Shown here one piece after another: positions 1-11,056 of a stretch of 64,000 bases of DNA. The position numbers were made by a program, and so were the translations under genes. The notes beneath the pieces are model-generated. The model made no database searches. It was not told where the DNA came from and saw nothing but the letters and a program-made list of their open reading frames with translations. This DNA comes from Allium sativum (Eukaryota > Streptophyta > Magnoliopsida > Asparagales > Amaryllidaceae): contig CM060925.1 of the NCBI GenBank assembly GCA_030737875.1, forward strand, positions 484,405,514-484,469,513, written 5' to 3'. Every line of letters begins with the position of its first letter. Position 1 is the first letter of the stretch.

Positions 1-204
1 ATTGAATTCTGGATACATCAATGATAGAATCGTTTCTGATTGAAACAAAGATGATTCATACAATAGAGGTGGAACGAGAGGGGATAGCCAAAAAAAAAAG
101 GCTTTCACAATTTTTTAATATAGGAATCATTATATAATGAACTCGATGGTTCCAAGATAAATGAAAAAGTTGGGTAAAATTACAACTGGATCCTTATCTA
201 AAAG
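1..204 (+). other. trnT-trnL plastid intergenic spacer
   Basis: AT-rich sequence leading directly into the trnL-UAA 5' exon, with the usual plastid wording just before the exon (an 'aactggatcctt' stretch and a purine run). It is non-coding. It is the left edge of the window, so the insertion may extend further left. Confidence 0.7.
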
Positions 205-594
205 GGGGATACAGCGAAATTGGTAGATGCTACGGACTTGATTGGAATGAGCCTTAGTATGGAAACCTGCTAAGTGAAAACATCCAAATTCAGAGAAACC
301 CTAAAACTAAAAATGGGCAATCCTGAGCCAAATCTTTATTTTTTGAAAAACAAGGGTTTAAAAAAGAGAATAAAAAAGGATAGATGCAGAGACTCAATGG
401 AAGCTGTTCTAACAAATGGAATTGACTACGTTGCGTTGGTAACTCTAATTCTTCTATAACAAAAAATGATTAATCGGACGAGAATAAAGAGAGACTCTCA
501 TTCTACATGTCAATATCGACAACAATGAAATTTATAGTAAGAGGAAAATCCGTCGACTTTAGAAATCGTGAGGGTTCAAGTCCATCTATCCCCA
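205..594 (+). pseudogene. trnL-UAA: trnL-UAA, plastid-derived, with shortened group I intron
   Basis: The 5' exon (205-239) begins ggggatacagcgaaattgg and the 3' exon ends at 594 with ctatcccca, matching plastid trnL-UAA. The intron between them is about 320 bp and keeps the conserved 5' block and the 3' block around 500-560, but the middle is missing; plastid versions are usually about 500 bp. Near the splice site the expected cttaa reads cttga, which alters the anticodon context. A nuclear copy would not be spliced as in the plastid, so it is called a pseudogene. In the plastid it encodes the leucine tRNA and lies just upstream of trnF, as it does here. Confidence 0.9.
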
Positions 595-787
595 GTAAAA
601 AACCTGTTTTACTTCTTTACTATAATTCTTTTTTTTTTATAATTTTTATAAGTGGTTCAAAGAAAATTCAATATCATTCTTATTCATTTTACTCTTTCAC
701 AAATAGATCCAAAGTGAATTATTCACAGCATATCTCATTTTCCTTACATTCATAGAGAAAGTCTTCTTTTTGAAAATCGAAAAAAAT

Positions 788-861
788 TTAGGGAATAACT
801 CATTTGTGTAGAGCAGAGGCTTAAAAATCCTTGTGTCACCGGTTCCAATTTTGTTCCTAAA
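788..861 (+). pseudogene. trnF-GAA: Degenerate first copy of plastid trnF-GAA
   Basis: The stretch follows trnF along its whole length (gggaataactcatttgtg, tagagcagagg, ccttgtgtcaccggttcc) but with many substitutions. The anticodon region reads cttaaaaat instead of ctgaaaat, so GAA is lost. It lies 2 bp before a second, better trnF copy, forming a tandem pair. trnF duplication is known in the plastomes of several angiosperm groups, so the pair could predate transfer. Confidence 0.7.
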
Positions 862-863
862 TT

Positions 864-936
864 GTTGGGATAGCTCAGTTGTTATAGCAAAGGACTGAAA
901 TTCTTCGTGTCACCAATTCAAATCTGTAACCTGACA
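864..936 (+). pseudogene. trnF-GAA: trnF-GAA, plastid-derived, second copy
   Basis: gttgggatagctcagttg, the GAA anticodon in ggactgaaat, and cgtgtcaccaattcaaatc match plastid phenylalanine tRNA. The 3' acceptor strand (about 925-936) is altered and no longer pairs well with the 5' strand, so function is unlikely. It follows trnL in the native plastid order. Confidence 0.85.
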
Positions 937-1387
937 CATAACTAATCGATTGAAAAGATATTTATATCTCTTCAAATTAATTGAAGCGGGTCAACATACA
1001 ATACATATTAATAATCTAGAGCGCATTACATATTTTTATATAGATGTATAGATCCATCTATATTTGGATATAGTAATAAAAAAATAAGTTGTCTAAAAAA
1101 CTTCCAAGTTTATTTTATAAGAGTTGAAGGACTGAACAAGTAAGGATATATTATATACACAGAAACAAAATTTGTTCTTTTATTATTTCGTATTTTCTTT
1201 CCTATTTATTCTATTTCTTCATTCTTGTTTATGCTACTTTCAAGGGTTCATCTAAATGACATGTCCGGTACAAAGTTCATAATGCAGAACTTTTTCGATT
1301 TATCTATTATATTATTTCTTATCAAATGAAATTCGTAATATCTTCAAAATTGGGTAATATCAATGAAGTCTTTTTTAGCTTAGTCTT
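937..1387. other. AT-rich plastid-like spacer, no gene
   Basis: Sequence downstream of trnF (trnF-ndhJ spacer-like at first) that runs into the trnD fragment. The switch from the trnF locus to the trnD locus must lie in this stretch, but I cannot place the joint. No coding potential is seen. Confidence 0.5.
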
Positions 1388-1421
1388 AGGGCGGTGCTCT
1401 GACGAATTGAACTACAATCCC
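1388..1421 (-). pseudogene. trnD-GUC: 5' half of plastid trnD-GUC
   Basis: Read on the minus strand it starts gggattgtagttcaattcg and runs to agagcaccgccct, the first 34 nt of plastid aspartate tRNA. The anticodon arm and 3' half are absent; sequence beyond it (towards 1387) is unrelated. It is in native order with trnY and trnE. Confidence 0.85.
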
Positions 1422-1733
1422 GGTGAGGTGTATAACATACATATACTTAGGATTTCATAAGAATATCTTATTCGTCATGTTGGAACGTAACAGATATGCG
1501 AATGATATATTGATGTTATATCCACATAAACACGTGCTTTAGGGAAAGTGAGACAAATTATTAGTAACTAGTTACTTTTTTATTTTATTGTTAAATAAAA
1601 ATAATCAATCTTTCAATTAGATGGAAAAAAAGGTAGAGAATTTTTTTTCTTTATTTCTCAATGAAGCAGGCATTTCCCTTTCTTTTCTATAGGATAAATT
1701 AATTATATCTTACTCATGGAATGAGGTGAATTC
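1422..1733. other. trnD-trnY spacer, plastid-derived
   Basis: AT-rich and non-coding, between trnD and trnY in the expected plastid order. Nothing else is recognised. Confidence 0.55.
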
Positions 1734-1734
1734 T

Positions 1735-1817
1735 TGGGCCGAGCTGGATTTGAACCAGTGTAGACAGTCGTCAACAAATTTACAGTTTGTCCCCATTAAC
1801 CGCTTAGGCATCGACCC
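1735..1817 (-). tRNA. trnY-GUA: trnY-GUA, plastid-derived copy
   Basis: The minus strand begins gggtcgatgcctaagcgg and ends ccagctcggccc, a full-length plastid tyrosine tRNA with long variable arm. The anticodon is GTA in actgtaaat. Its anticodon stem reads acaaa/tttgt and still pairs fully although it differs from the usual plastid stem. It could fold, but without plastid promoter and processing context expression is doubtful. Confidence 0.85.
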
Positions 1818-1876
1818 AAGAAGAATTCTTTATATGCTTATTGATAATCTATTATCAACTTCCATTTGTAGTACCC

Positions 1877-1949
1877 TACCCCAAGGGGAAGTCGAATCCC
1901 CGCTGCCTCCTTGAAAGAGAGATGTCCTGAACCGCTAGACGAGGGGGGC
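1877..1949 (-). tRNA. trnE-UUC: trnE-UUC, plastid-derived copy
   Basis: The minus strand reads gcccccctcgtctagcgg through the TTC anticodon (ctctttcaagg) to ccccttggggta, full-length plastid glutamate tRNA. Two acceptor-stem pairs next to the D arm are mismatched, so it is slightly decayed. In plastids this tRNA also feeds tetrapyrrole synthesis; no such role is implied here. Confidence 0.88.
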
Positions 1950-2309
1950 ATATTCACCCGACCTTCATCATACTATAATGATAGTGTGAATAGTTTTTTG
2001 GAATTGTCAATATAATCTTATGGTATGGCTAGATTTGAACAGGCTTTTTATATTCTAATTCAATAGGATTTGAATTTGAATTGAATGTTTTTTTCTTTAA
2101 TTTTAAGTCATTGCTTCGTTTCTTGTTCAAATAAAATATGCCTATCACTATCTCACATTAAATTAGAAAATTTAAAAACGAGATTTTTTTAATCCCTTTT
2201 CTAGTTAAATAGAATTTATTTTTCTGTTATTTCTTTTATGAGTCTACTGCATATATGTATATATGCAGTAGACTCATAAGAGAAAATGGCTAGGTCATGA
2301 ATTGAGAAG
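1950..2309. other. trnE-trnT spacer with a strong hairpin
   Basis: AT-rich plastid spacer between divergently oriented trnE (minus) and trnT (plus), the native plastid arrangement. It has no coding content. It contains the hairpin at 2233-2282. Confidence 0.6.
2233..2282. repeat. Near-perfect 24-bp inverted repeat
   Basis: Arms atgagtctactgcatatat and its reverse complement are separated by only 2 nt; pairing extends outwards to about 24 bp with one mismatch. Hairpins like this stabilise 3' ends in plastid spacers. Survival of both arms in a decaying NUPT suggests young age or chance. Confidence 0.85.
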
Positions 2310-2381
2310 GCCCTTTTAACTCAGTGGCAGAGTAATGCCATGGTAAGGCATAAGTCATCGGTTCAAATCCTCTTATACGTT
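2310..2381 (+). pseudogene. trnT-GGU: trnT-GGU, plastid-derived, 3' end decayed
   Basis: gcccttttaactcagtggc, the GGT anticodon in catggtaagg and atcggttcaaatcc match plastid threonine tRNA over about 60 nt. The last part of the T arm and the 3' acceptor strand (after 2370) are replaced, so the acceptor stem cannot form. Confidence 0.85.
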
Positions 2382-2523
2382 TATATTTTCTGTTTAGCCA
2401 ATATTTTCATTTATAACAGTGCGTTCTGAGGTGTGAAGGGGTAGCAGAGATATCATAATTGAGGTTTTAAATAAGAAGACCTCTGCATTTTTTTAGTAAA
2501 ATAAGATGTGTTAAGCTTTTTAT
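2382..2523. other. Joint region between trnT and rrn5 pieces
   Basis: In plastomes psbD follows trnT, whereas here rrn5 follows within about 140 bp. The joint between a large-single-copy piece and an inverted-repeat piece is therefore in this stretch. No gene is seen. Confidence 0.55.
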
Positions 2524-2645
2524 CATTCTAACATCAAGCTATTTTTCCGTAGGACCTCCCCTACATTATCGTCACCGCAGTAAAGTTTAACCATCAAGTT
2601 CGGGATGGATTGGTGTGTTTCCTCTACGCCTAGGACACCATAATA
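2524..2645 (-). rRNA. rrn5: Plastid 5S rRNA copy
   Basis: The minus strand reads tattatggtgtcctaggcg through catcccgaacttgatgg to ggaggtcctacggaaa and atagcttgatg, the full length of plastid 5S rRNA with scattered substitutions. The order rrn5 then rrn4.5 on the same strand is as in the plastid inverted repeat. Probably a non-functional transferred copy. Confidence 0.9.
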
Positions 2646-2866
2646 TCGAATCATGAACAAGAAAGGCATGAGAATGGGAGAAATATTGGCTTGTGATTGT
2701 GAGGCCCCAATTCTTGACTGGAAGGAACACAAAAGGCTCTGCCCTTCCTTATCTAGCCAAGGAAGGGAAGGGCAGAGCTTTTGTTTTTTTCATGTTGTCA
2801 AACAGTTGAACAACGAAAATAGATGGCGAGTGCCAGATTGAATTGATCAAGTCGTGTAGGAACAAG
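2646..2866. other. rrn4.5-rrn5 spacer with hairpin
   Basis: Plastid spacer. About 2734-2787 holds a long inverted repeat (aaggctctgcccttcc paired with ggaagggcagagctt). A short open frame here is just spacer. Confidence 0.65.
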
Positions 2867-2968
2867 GTTCAAATCTCTCAGTCTGTTAGGATGCCTCAGC
2901 ACCATACATCACTGCACTTCCACTTGACACCTATCGTAATGATAAACGGCTCGCCTCGCTGTGACCTT
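2867..2968 (-). rRNA. rrn4.5: Plastid 4.5S rRNA copy
   Basis: The plus strand shows gttaggatgcctcagc, ccacttgacacctatcg and taatgataaacggctcg, the reverse complement of plastid 4.5S rRNA, at about its usual 103-nt length. It is followed by the 23S-4.5S spacer, which stops at 2998 and resumes at 20084. Confidence 0.9.
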
Positions 2969-2993
2969 ATCTTGGATTCTCAATACTTCTGTC

Positions 2994-2998
2994 ACTCC
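2994..2998. repeat. Target-site duplication actcc, left copy
   Basis: actcc occurs immediately before the LTR start tgacacgacccg and again at 20079-20083 immediately after the LTR end gggttgttgca. Removing 2999-20083 restores continuous plastid 4.5S-23S spacer. Confidence 0.88.
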
Positions 2999-5900
2999 TG
3001 ACACGACCCGAAATTCCCTGTGAAGGAAAGCACGGATGGCGTTGAGGACAAGACAAATCAGAACGCAGACGGAAGAACATTTCATTGTTATTACAACAAT
3101 TCCATCAGATACAAGAATATACAGAGTATAGATGAATAAATTACATTCGATAAATATTAGAGATTACAATAAATTACATAGCAGCGGAAAAACAGTATAA
3201 AACACAACTGAAAGTAATACACGGATACAGAGCTTTCCGAGCATCGTTCCAGCTGTAAATCAGGATCCTGTGAATATAAATCTGCAAAACCAAAACTACT
3301 AGCTGCCCGTGTCGAAAATAGGGGCACCCAGAGTTTAGGTTAAAACAATAATCTCCAGGTCAGTCATGTGACTTGTGTGAGAACTAAAACAGTTATTAAT
3401 CTTTATTTTAAAGTTAGGTAAATCAAGGGACCACGCCGTATAACACGGAACGGGTTTCCTCCCAAGAATACCAGTGCATAAAACAAACAGTGCAATGCTA
3501 AATAAAGAAAAATGAAGCTGTTATAAGACCCAGGTCCCATCACACAATGCAACGCAAGCCGAAGGATAGGGTTTTTACCTTATAACAGCCAAAGCATGCT
3601 TGATACGTTAAAAACACAATATTTGATACTATTATAAGTGTATAGTGTCAAAACAGTTCAATCATAAATATAAATCATAGACGGCATGAGTGCCCTATCC
3701 CACTATGTCGCCATACTAGGCTCTACAAATAAAATCAAAATACACGTATTGGAAATTGGATTTCCGTCATGAGTCGAGGCAAGGGGCAAGCTCCTCTCCG
3801 ATTCGAGACACTCTAGCAAATGTCCCAGGACCCCACTATGATCCTTGGATCTTCAGGGCCGGTCCTCTCTTACTTTTGAGGATTAATTATTCCTGAACAC
3901 ACGTTTCCCGGTCCTTACAGACCTATATCCGAGGCGCCTCGTATCCAACAACCACACAGGTGAAAAGTATATAAATGTCAGGGCTGGTAGGTCACTGACA
4001 CCACCCTAGCTAGAAAGAAACGTCGTGCTCTCCCTGCAGTCACTATCCCGTTTTTGACTCATACCGAGGTGTGAGGCTCGCGAATTCACGCTATACACAA
4101 AGCTACGCCACACAGGTCGTGCGTTGATCATCAACCACAAGACTTTGCTTTTCAACAGAAGCCTTGATCAATTGCCACTTACGCGTGCCACACTGGCAAT
4201 TCACTCCATGCGACTGATGTCCATCGATATACAACCTCTGAGCTCGTACGTCTCAGAGAAGGGCGTTAAGCAAGAGAATAAATTCTCCGCCGCCAAACAG
4301 ATGTATATTTAACAGAGATCAATCAACACAGAATAAAATCCAATGTCAGACACACAATCCATTTACAAGTTCGTTCTGGGTCTGAACGAAACCGGAGGCA
4401 CTTTCCTCGCATATCCATCCATCTCCAAGTATGTCTAGACGATCACCAACTGTTTCCCTCATCTTGGGTGTACAGCCCAATCAAGATCATCAGTAATCAC
4501 CCAAATGATGTGGAGACTTCCGGTCTTCAACCATCGTCTTCATCTTCGACATCTCGTCGAATCGGTTATTCAGAATGGGTATAAACCCGGCCTTTCTGAA
4601 TAACCCACGTATATGATAAAAAAATGTTACACAAACACAACAAACGCCTCATTCCAATTCAGAATATTCTTTTATTCAGAAAATCTCATTTTTAGGGAAT
4701 AGGTTCCCATTAATTTTATCAAAGATAAATTCTTCTAAATTTATTCTTTAATCTTCCTTGGGATATTATTTCAAACTAGTCGGGATTAGCGAACCACACC
4801 GAAGTAATTATTTATTTTATTTCCCAATCCCAACCTATTTATCCCATGGAGAAAACTAGTAATACTCCATATCCAACATCATGGTGTTATCAATAAAGTT
4901 AATTACCATTTCACGTTCAAATCTAATCAAAGATTTAACTATCGCTTTGGAGAAAAACTGATGGTACTCCATTCTCAATCACCTTTCAGATTTGATAATA
5001 TAAATTATCAATTCACATTTCAATCTAATTAAAGATTCAATAAAACTCCACTTAGTTTTAATCTTTCAAAAATCAATTTCCTGTCTTTAACTGGGTTAAA
5101 GAACCAATGTCATCTAAAACACGATTCACGATAAACCCAAAATCACACTCTATTGTTAATCGGGTTAAAGAACAGGTGTTGTTCAAAACACCGCTCACGA
5201 TAAACCCAAAAACCAATTCAAATTCAATTCCAATTAAATATTATTTAATTGATATGCTTCATTAAATCTAAATAGAAAGATTTAATCTTTTTCTCTATTG
5301 GGCTTAAGAACAGTGTTAATGAAGACACCATTCACGACAAACCCAAATCACATTTGATATTAAATATAAGGCTTTGAATAGAAAATATACGGGCTTATAT
5401 TCAATATCAAATTCTGAAACCAACAAATATCTTATTGGAAATAACGATATAAAATATATCTTTCAAATTCCCATAACAATATCTGTATAGTCACGAAATC
5501 CAACATCGAAATATTCCGAAGAAAATTTCGATTCAACTCTAGTCGAATTCACGTATTGGGAATATTGATTACTTTTAAAATCACCTTCAAATTCAATTTA
5601 TTTATTTCAAAAATAAATTGATTTTAATTCTAGTTCAAAACTAGTTCATTTCGATAAAAATCTATTTTTATCCTTTCAAATGTGGAATTTTTCATCCCAG
5701 TTCTTTCCAATTCATATATTATGATTTTACACAAATTATAGATATTTTTAATAATTTTATCAAGGCCCATACAGTCGATTTCCATCAACGGCCATCGAAC
5801 TGCACTTACAACGACCTTTTCCAAATTTGATTTGGACTTAATTCCAAATCCAACCGTTAGATTTCAAATTTCTAATATTCGTTGGAAAGCTCTTTTCGAT

Positions 5901-6866
5901 ACGAACCCAACGGTTCCGGTTTTAGGAGAATCCGACGGTCGGATCTCCCGCAACGTCAATTCGAAGTCAATGGTCGAAATTCACGAACTACCGCGGCGCG
6001 GCGCGTTCTATTCAGGCCATTATATATATAATATATATATATATATTATATATTTCGTCGATTTCCTTTTTAAAACGTACTTTATAAATCGTTTTAAATT
6101 CGTTTTCAAAACCATTTCAACACTATATTCAATTTCTAATCAAAATTTAATATTTCATATCATTACTATATAAATGATAATATTTTCAAAATGTTATATT
6201 TTGAAATCACTACCTTTTCTATATTCATTATAAAAACGAATATAATCGATATAAATATCGTTCACGTCAAAATAGCGCAACTCTAATCAACACGGCTTTA
6301 TATATTTCAATAAATTCGTTATTCTATTCAACAAATGAGTATATGTTCTATTCAACACATGAATCTATACTTCTTTCAACACACGACTAATCTCAACACA
6401 TGAGTACTGTCAACACACGACTATTTTTGTTATGTAAAATATTTTATAAAACTATGGTATCTATCGTTTGATTTTTTTTAAATCAGACTCCACCGTGAAG
6501 TTGTTTCTAATTTTAAATATGATAAAGATGTAAATTTTATTGTTAAAATATTTTACTCAACACATGAATAGTTTCAACACATGAACATCGTCAACACATG
6601 ACTATTTTTATATTCAACACATGAATTTCCTTTTATAATATACATTTTTTCCCCAATTGGAATGAGGCCCAAACAATTACCATATAATGTTAATTATATG
6701 GATTCCATACAACACATGTATATAATAGCAACGATAAACAATCAACCATCATCCAAAGTGCACCACACAACTGCATAAGCATCAAATATAAATAATTAAC
6801 GCTTACACAGCCTGTCGACCAATCGATCGACATATAATGAAATAATTGGGATTGGTGTATGCCAAA
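2999..6866. other. Left part of the solo-LTR-like sequence
   Basis: Non-coding, AT-rich. It contains three diverged copies of a unit of about 55 bp ending acgataaacccaaa (near 5095-5150, 5158-5215, 5297-5345), an AT dinucleotide tract near 6021-6050, and at least eight scattered copies of tcaacacatga or acacacgac (6330-6620). Short open frames here are not gene-like. Confidence 0.6.
6862..6866. repeat. Target-site duplication ccaaa, left copy of E1
   Basis: ccaaa directly precedes the LTR start tgtaacaccctg and recurs at 17690-17694 directly after the LTR end gttgttaca. Confidence 0.88.
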
Positions 6867-8699
6867 TGTAACACCCTGCCTCCGCTAGGGTCACTCGCAA
6901 AGGAATGCACTAGCTTTAGAGGGGCATTATTGGTAAACATGCACAGAAATATCACAAGACAGAACATATATAAATAGCGAAAGTAAAATCAAACTTTCAT
7001 AGCATGAATAAATAAGGTCTAAAGCCTTTACATCAGAGTACATCAAAACCTGTCTTGCAATAGTAAAGAAGCATAAAGACTTTTTAATAAATTATTCCCC
7101 AAGTAAAACAGTAAAGTAGCCATAGCCAAGGGAAGTCCAAGCCATCCGTGATGACCTTCAAGCAGAAGAAGTCCGAACTAAACAACATTGTTTCCTCCCT
7201 GAAACCTGGGGGGGGGGGGGAAACGGAAGAAAAGAGGCGAAACAAAACGGGTCAGTCAAAAAGACTGAGTAAGTCCTATCTACTTCCAGTATAAAAACAG
7301 GTAAAGGTAACATGACATGCATAAACTGAAAGTAAACATAAGGATAACTACAAGATAGATAAACCAGGATAGCCGGTTGAACTACTGTGGCAAGGTAAAC
7401 TAAGGTATCATGATAAACTGCGGTGTTATGATAAGTCAAGGTATCACATCGTCAGATTTCTATCGAGTACATTATCCCAAGGTATCTTCCCCGTCTAACA
7501 TCCCACGGTATCTATTATGTATATTCTTCCTAGTTCTAACATGTATATTTGCTCTGCACCTCTCGTACTAGTATCCCAACCTTGTTATGTGTTAACCATG
7601 AATGTCCCTTACTCAAAGTCGTGTAATGGTCCATGTCAACCTAATATATCGCATATATAGGTTACTCAACTCGTATGTTTCTTTCCATGTATATAAGTTC
7701 AGTCCTTTGCCGTACCTCGTACGGGCTTCCTCATGTCGTATTATCCTTGAAATCGTTTGGACTGTCACCCTTGTTCTAGCTAGGCTCTTCCGTATGCATC
7801 ATCGTTTGAACTACTAGGACTTACGCCACCTAGTACCTCTAGGGATTACGCTTACCCATTGCACGTTTCGTATTTCAGTTTGGGTTAAACCACCTAGGCC
7901 ACTAGGGATTACGCTAACCCTCAACCGCGCCCTTTTCCCCACGCATTCATCGTGAATCGTTTTTCTATAACTGTATGCACATGTATCACATCGTGCCATC
8001 CGAGTCCTGTCACAGGGCAGAACTAGAAATACAGGACTTGGTCGGGAGCTTTAGATTTATCTGCCAATGCAGATACTAAGGTCTGCTTTTCTACACGTGG
8101 CTATGGTCCCACGAGACCCCTCCCTCAACTAGTGAAAGGCAACACAAGAGAAAATCTTGCATGAGAACTACACTCCGGCCAGCCCACATTCTACGGCCTA
8201 CCTCACCCATAACTAGATAGCAAATTATGGTCTGTTGGGTGTCCCCTGCCCTTCCGTACGTACACGCTTGACTCAAGATGGTAGACGATCGACGAACTTG
8301 CTATCTCGGGCACCTTATGTATCCGCCGACTCACTGCTATCCACCCCAGTCTTTAGGTCGCTCGCATAGCAACCAAGGCATATTCTTGGTTCTTCTACCG
8401 CAGACCTCAACCTCTCGTGAGCCTAGTATGATGACCTGACAGCTCACAGAGGGATCCCAAGAATATCCTCACGTTCCCCGAAGCCGCTGCTTCATTACCC
8501 AGTTCGTTGGAGCCTTTATCCGAATCAGATAGCCTGCTCCTACACGCATACTCTAACGTATCGGGTTACTGATCTATCTAAGAAATGGTCCAAATTTCCT
8601 TGACTAAGAATTATTACTTAGTTTCCCTTAACTAAGGTTTACCACTTAGCCTTATTTCCATAATCCTTGTTAACTATGGTTATTTACCTAATCCTCCGA

Positions 8700-9510
8700 A
8701 TTAGGGTTTATCTAATGGGTTAAGTGTCACTTAAGTTAACAACTTAACCCGTCTACAAAACATGTCGAAACTGGCTAAGTATCCAAGTCCAAGACTTAAC
8801 CCTACAAACCATGTGTCAAGTTGGTTAAGTATATCAAGCAATCCATGGCTTAACCTCGTCTAATTATCATTTTAGATTGGTTAAGTATATATTAATTTGA
8901 CCCCATCAAATTACCGAGTCAAATCGGTCAAGCGTATTCGAAACGATTCGTGACTTAGCCTTATCATGTTTTCACGTTAGATTGGTTAAGTATAGGTTAA
9001 CTTAACCTCATCAAATTAACGAGTTAGATTGGTTAAATATAGGTCACTTAACCTCATCAAATCATCGTGTGAAATTAGTTAAGTGTTTAACTTAACCCCA
9101 TTGAATTACCAAGTTAAGTCGGTTAAGTATGGGTTACTTGACCTCATTGAATTACCAAGTTTAAATTGGTTAAGTGTTTAACTTAACCCTATCGAATTAC
9201 TGTGTTTAGATTAGTTAAGCCTAATCTTAACCCCATCCATTAACTGTATTATACGGTTAAGTGTCATTAAGAAAATTTACTTCTCCTTATCACGTTATCG
9301 TGTTGGATTGATTAAGTGTTGGTTAACTTAATCCCGTCCACTAGTTGTATAAAAATGGTCAAGTGTCATTAGGCAAATCAAGTTACTTAACCTACCCAAG
9401 CTTATCATGTTTTGTAAAGTATCATTAGCCTAATCAAATTACTTAACCCATTTGTCCATATCATATTTGGTTAAGCCTCATTAATCAAATTAACTTAACC
9501 CTATTACGTG
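8700..9510. repeat. GGTTAAGT/ACTTAACC array in E1 3' LTR
   Basis: Roughly 50-60-bp degenerate units, each pairing a ttggttaagt motif with a nearby acttaacc. Motifs alternate in orientation, so neighbouring units can fold back. The same array is at 15080-15890 in the other LTR. Confidence 0.75.
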
Positions 9511-9537
9511 GCATTAATTTAATTAATGCACCCTCAA

Positions 9538-9737
9538 CCTCTCACATTAGACCTTGTTGTGGTTACTAGTTAAGCCGGGCGGGTCCGGGTAGATTTACAC
9601 TACAACCTAGTCTAACCTCGGGTCTTAAGCGCGACATGACCAACTTCTCACATTGGGTCCTATTGTTTGCAACTACTAGTTAGGCCGGTCGGTTCCGGGT
9701 AGTTTTACGTTGCAAACTCAACCCAACCTCGAGTTGG
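9538..9737 (-). repeat. Twin foldback modules A and B, E1 3' LTR
   Basis: Module A (9538-9625): ttagac...gtctaa outer stem, gttgtggt...actacaac inner stem (one G-T pair). Module B (9643-9737): ttgggt...acccaa outer, gtttgcaac...gttgcaaac inner. Both share a ccgg-6nt-ccgg apex. Counterparts are at 15916-16115 and in E2. Confidence 0.8.
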
Positions 9738-10049
9738 CCACACTCATATTATCTAAGTTCATCATGTTTCCAAAACATGTTACAAGTTTTTCAAGCATTT
9801 GGGTAGACCTAACTTAATAGGTAAATTCCCAAAGGGTAGACCTAACTTAATAGGTAAATTCCCAAGCTCATGTTTTTATGCATACTTACATGTCAGCTTC
9901 CATGTTATCTTTCAAGTATAAACACATGTCATATTAAAGTTAAGATTTTGCGACATGTTCATGTTTATCTAACTACCCAAAATCGTGTTTTCCCAACGCA
10001 AGCAAAGCGAGTCAACATAGTAAGGATACTATGTCACATATTGGTCTCA

Positions 10050-10300
10050 AATCATGCATGATGCCAAAAAGGGCTTGGCTTCCACATGCATAACATCATA
10101 AAGGGATTGGCCATAAACATGCATAGTGTCATAAGGTAATTTGGCTTCCACAAACATGCATATCATCAAAAAGGGTTTAGCCATAAACATGCACAACTTA
10201 AAAGAGGGGATTGGCCACGAGCATGCATAATCTCATAAAGGATTTGGCAACAAACTTGCATGTTACCATAAGGGGTTTGGGTTCACAAACATGCATAAGC
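10050..10300. repeat. Tandem 'catgcataa...gggattggcc' repeats, E1 3' LTR
   Basis: About seven degenerate units of 35-40 bp, each with acatgcat followed by a purine-rich aaggg and ttggc. The matching array is at 16430-16680 in the 5' LTR. Confidence 0.75.
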
Positions 10301-10981
10301 CCCAAAATCTTGTCTTAGCCAATGTTTCACACATAAAGTGGTTCCTAAAGGTTCATGCTAGCATTTCATGCATAAAGATCCAAACTTGCAAGTTAAACTA
10401 GGTTATGCATAGCATGAGAGGCATGATTAAGTCACTCACATGGCCTAAAATCATAAACATGAACACAAGAGGCAAGGTAAGGTTCATATAGGTTCGCATA
10501 ATCATGTTTAGCCTCATTTTATCCCATGTCATTATCAAAACTACCGTTTCCATCTAAAAGTAGCTAGAACTTACATAGTTAGGCCTAGGCAAAGAAGCAT
10601 GAATCATCTTGGCTAAGAAAGGTGCCTCCTTTGTTGAAGAATCGTCATGGAACTCGCATAGCAATGTTGATTTGGCCTTGATTTGGTGTAGCAAGCTTGC
10701 ACCTTTTGATTTGAACTTGATTTGGATGCATAGGCTCTAGGGATTGGAGATGGAGGCCATGATCAAAATTAATTTTGGCTGCACTTAGTTGCTAGGTTTG
10801 ATTTTTAGGGATTTAGGTTAGGTTTAGGGTCTTTTTATAGAGATTAGGATAGTTTTAGGCCCTTAGATTAACCTTAGGATAGATTAGGACCATCAGATCT
10901 CGGAAGCTTCCAGACCCAGCCCAAGAACAAGACCAGGTGAGACAAACAGGTGCGCCAGGCTATTTGCCCCGGCCACCCCCT

Positions 10982-11056
10982 GTCGACAGGCAAGTCGACA
11001 GGGCTGTCGACTTGGTCTGGGCCCAAGTCGGCAGGCCTGTCGACAGCCCTGTCGAC
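10982..11056. promoter_or_regulatory. GTCGAC palindrome array in U3 of E1 3' LTR
   Basis: Five GTCGAC sites plus one mutated to gtcggc within 75 bp, upstream (in element sense) of the TATA-like box at 10830-10845. The position suggests a protein-binding array; the function is inferred. Confidence 0.5.

Larger units (their letters stand above)
1..2998. other. Plastid-derived nuclear insertion (NUPT), left half
   Basis: Recognisable angiosperm plastid sequence: trnT-trnL spacer, trnL-UAA, two trnF copies, half of trnD, then trnY, trnE, trnT, rrn5 and rrn4.5. These come from distant plastome places (two large-single-copy loci and the inverted repeat), so the insertion is a mosaic. Genes carry substitutions and deletions not expected in a working plastome. 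The right half resumes at 20084. Gene identities rest on recalled plastid sequences, not on an alignment. Confidence 0.9.
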
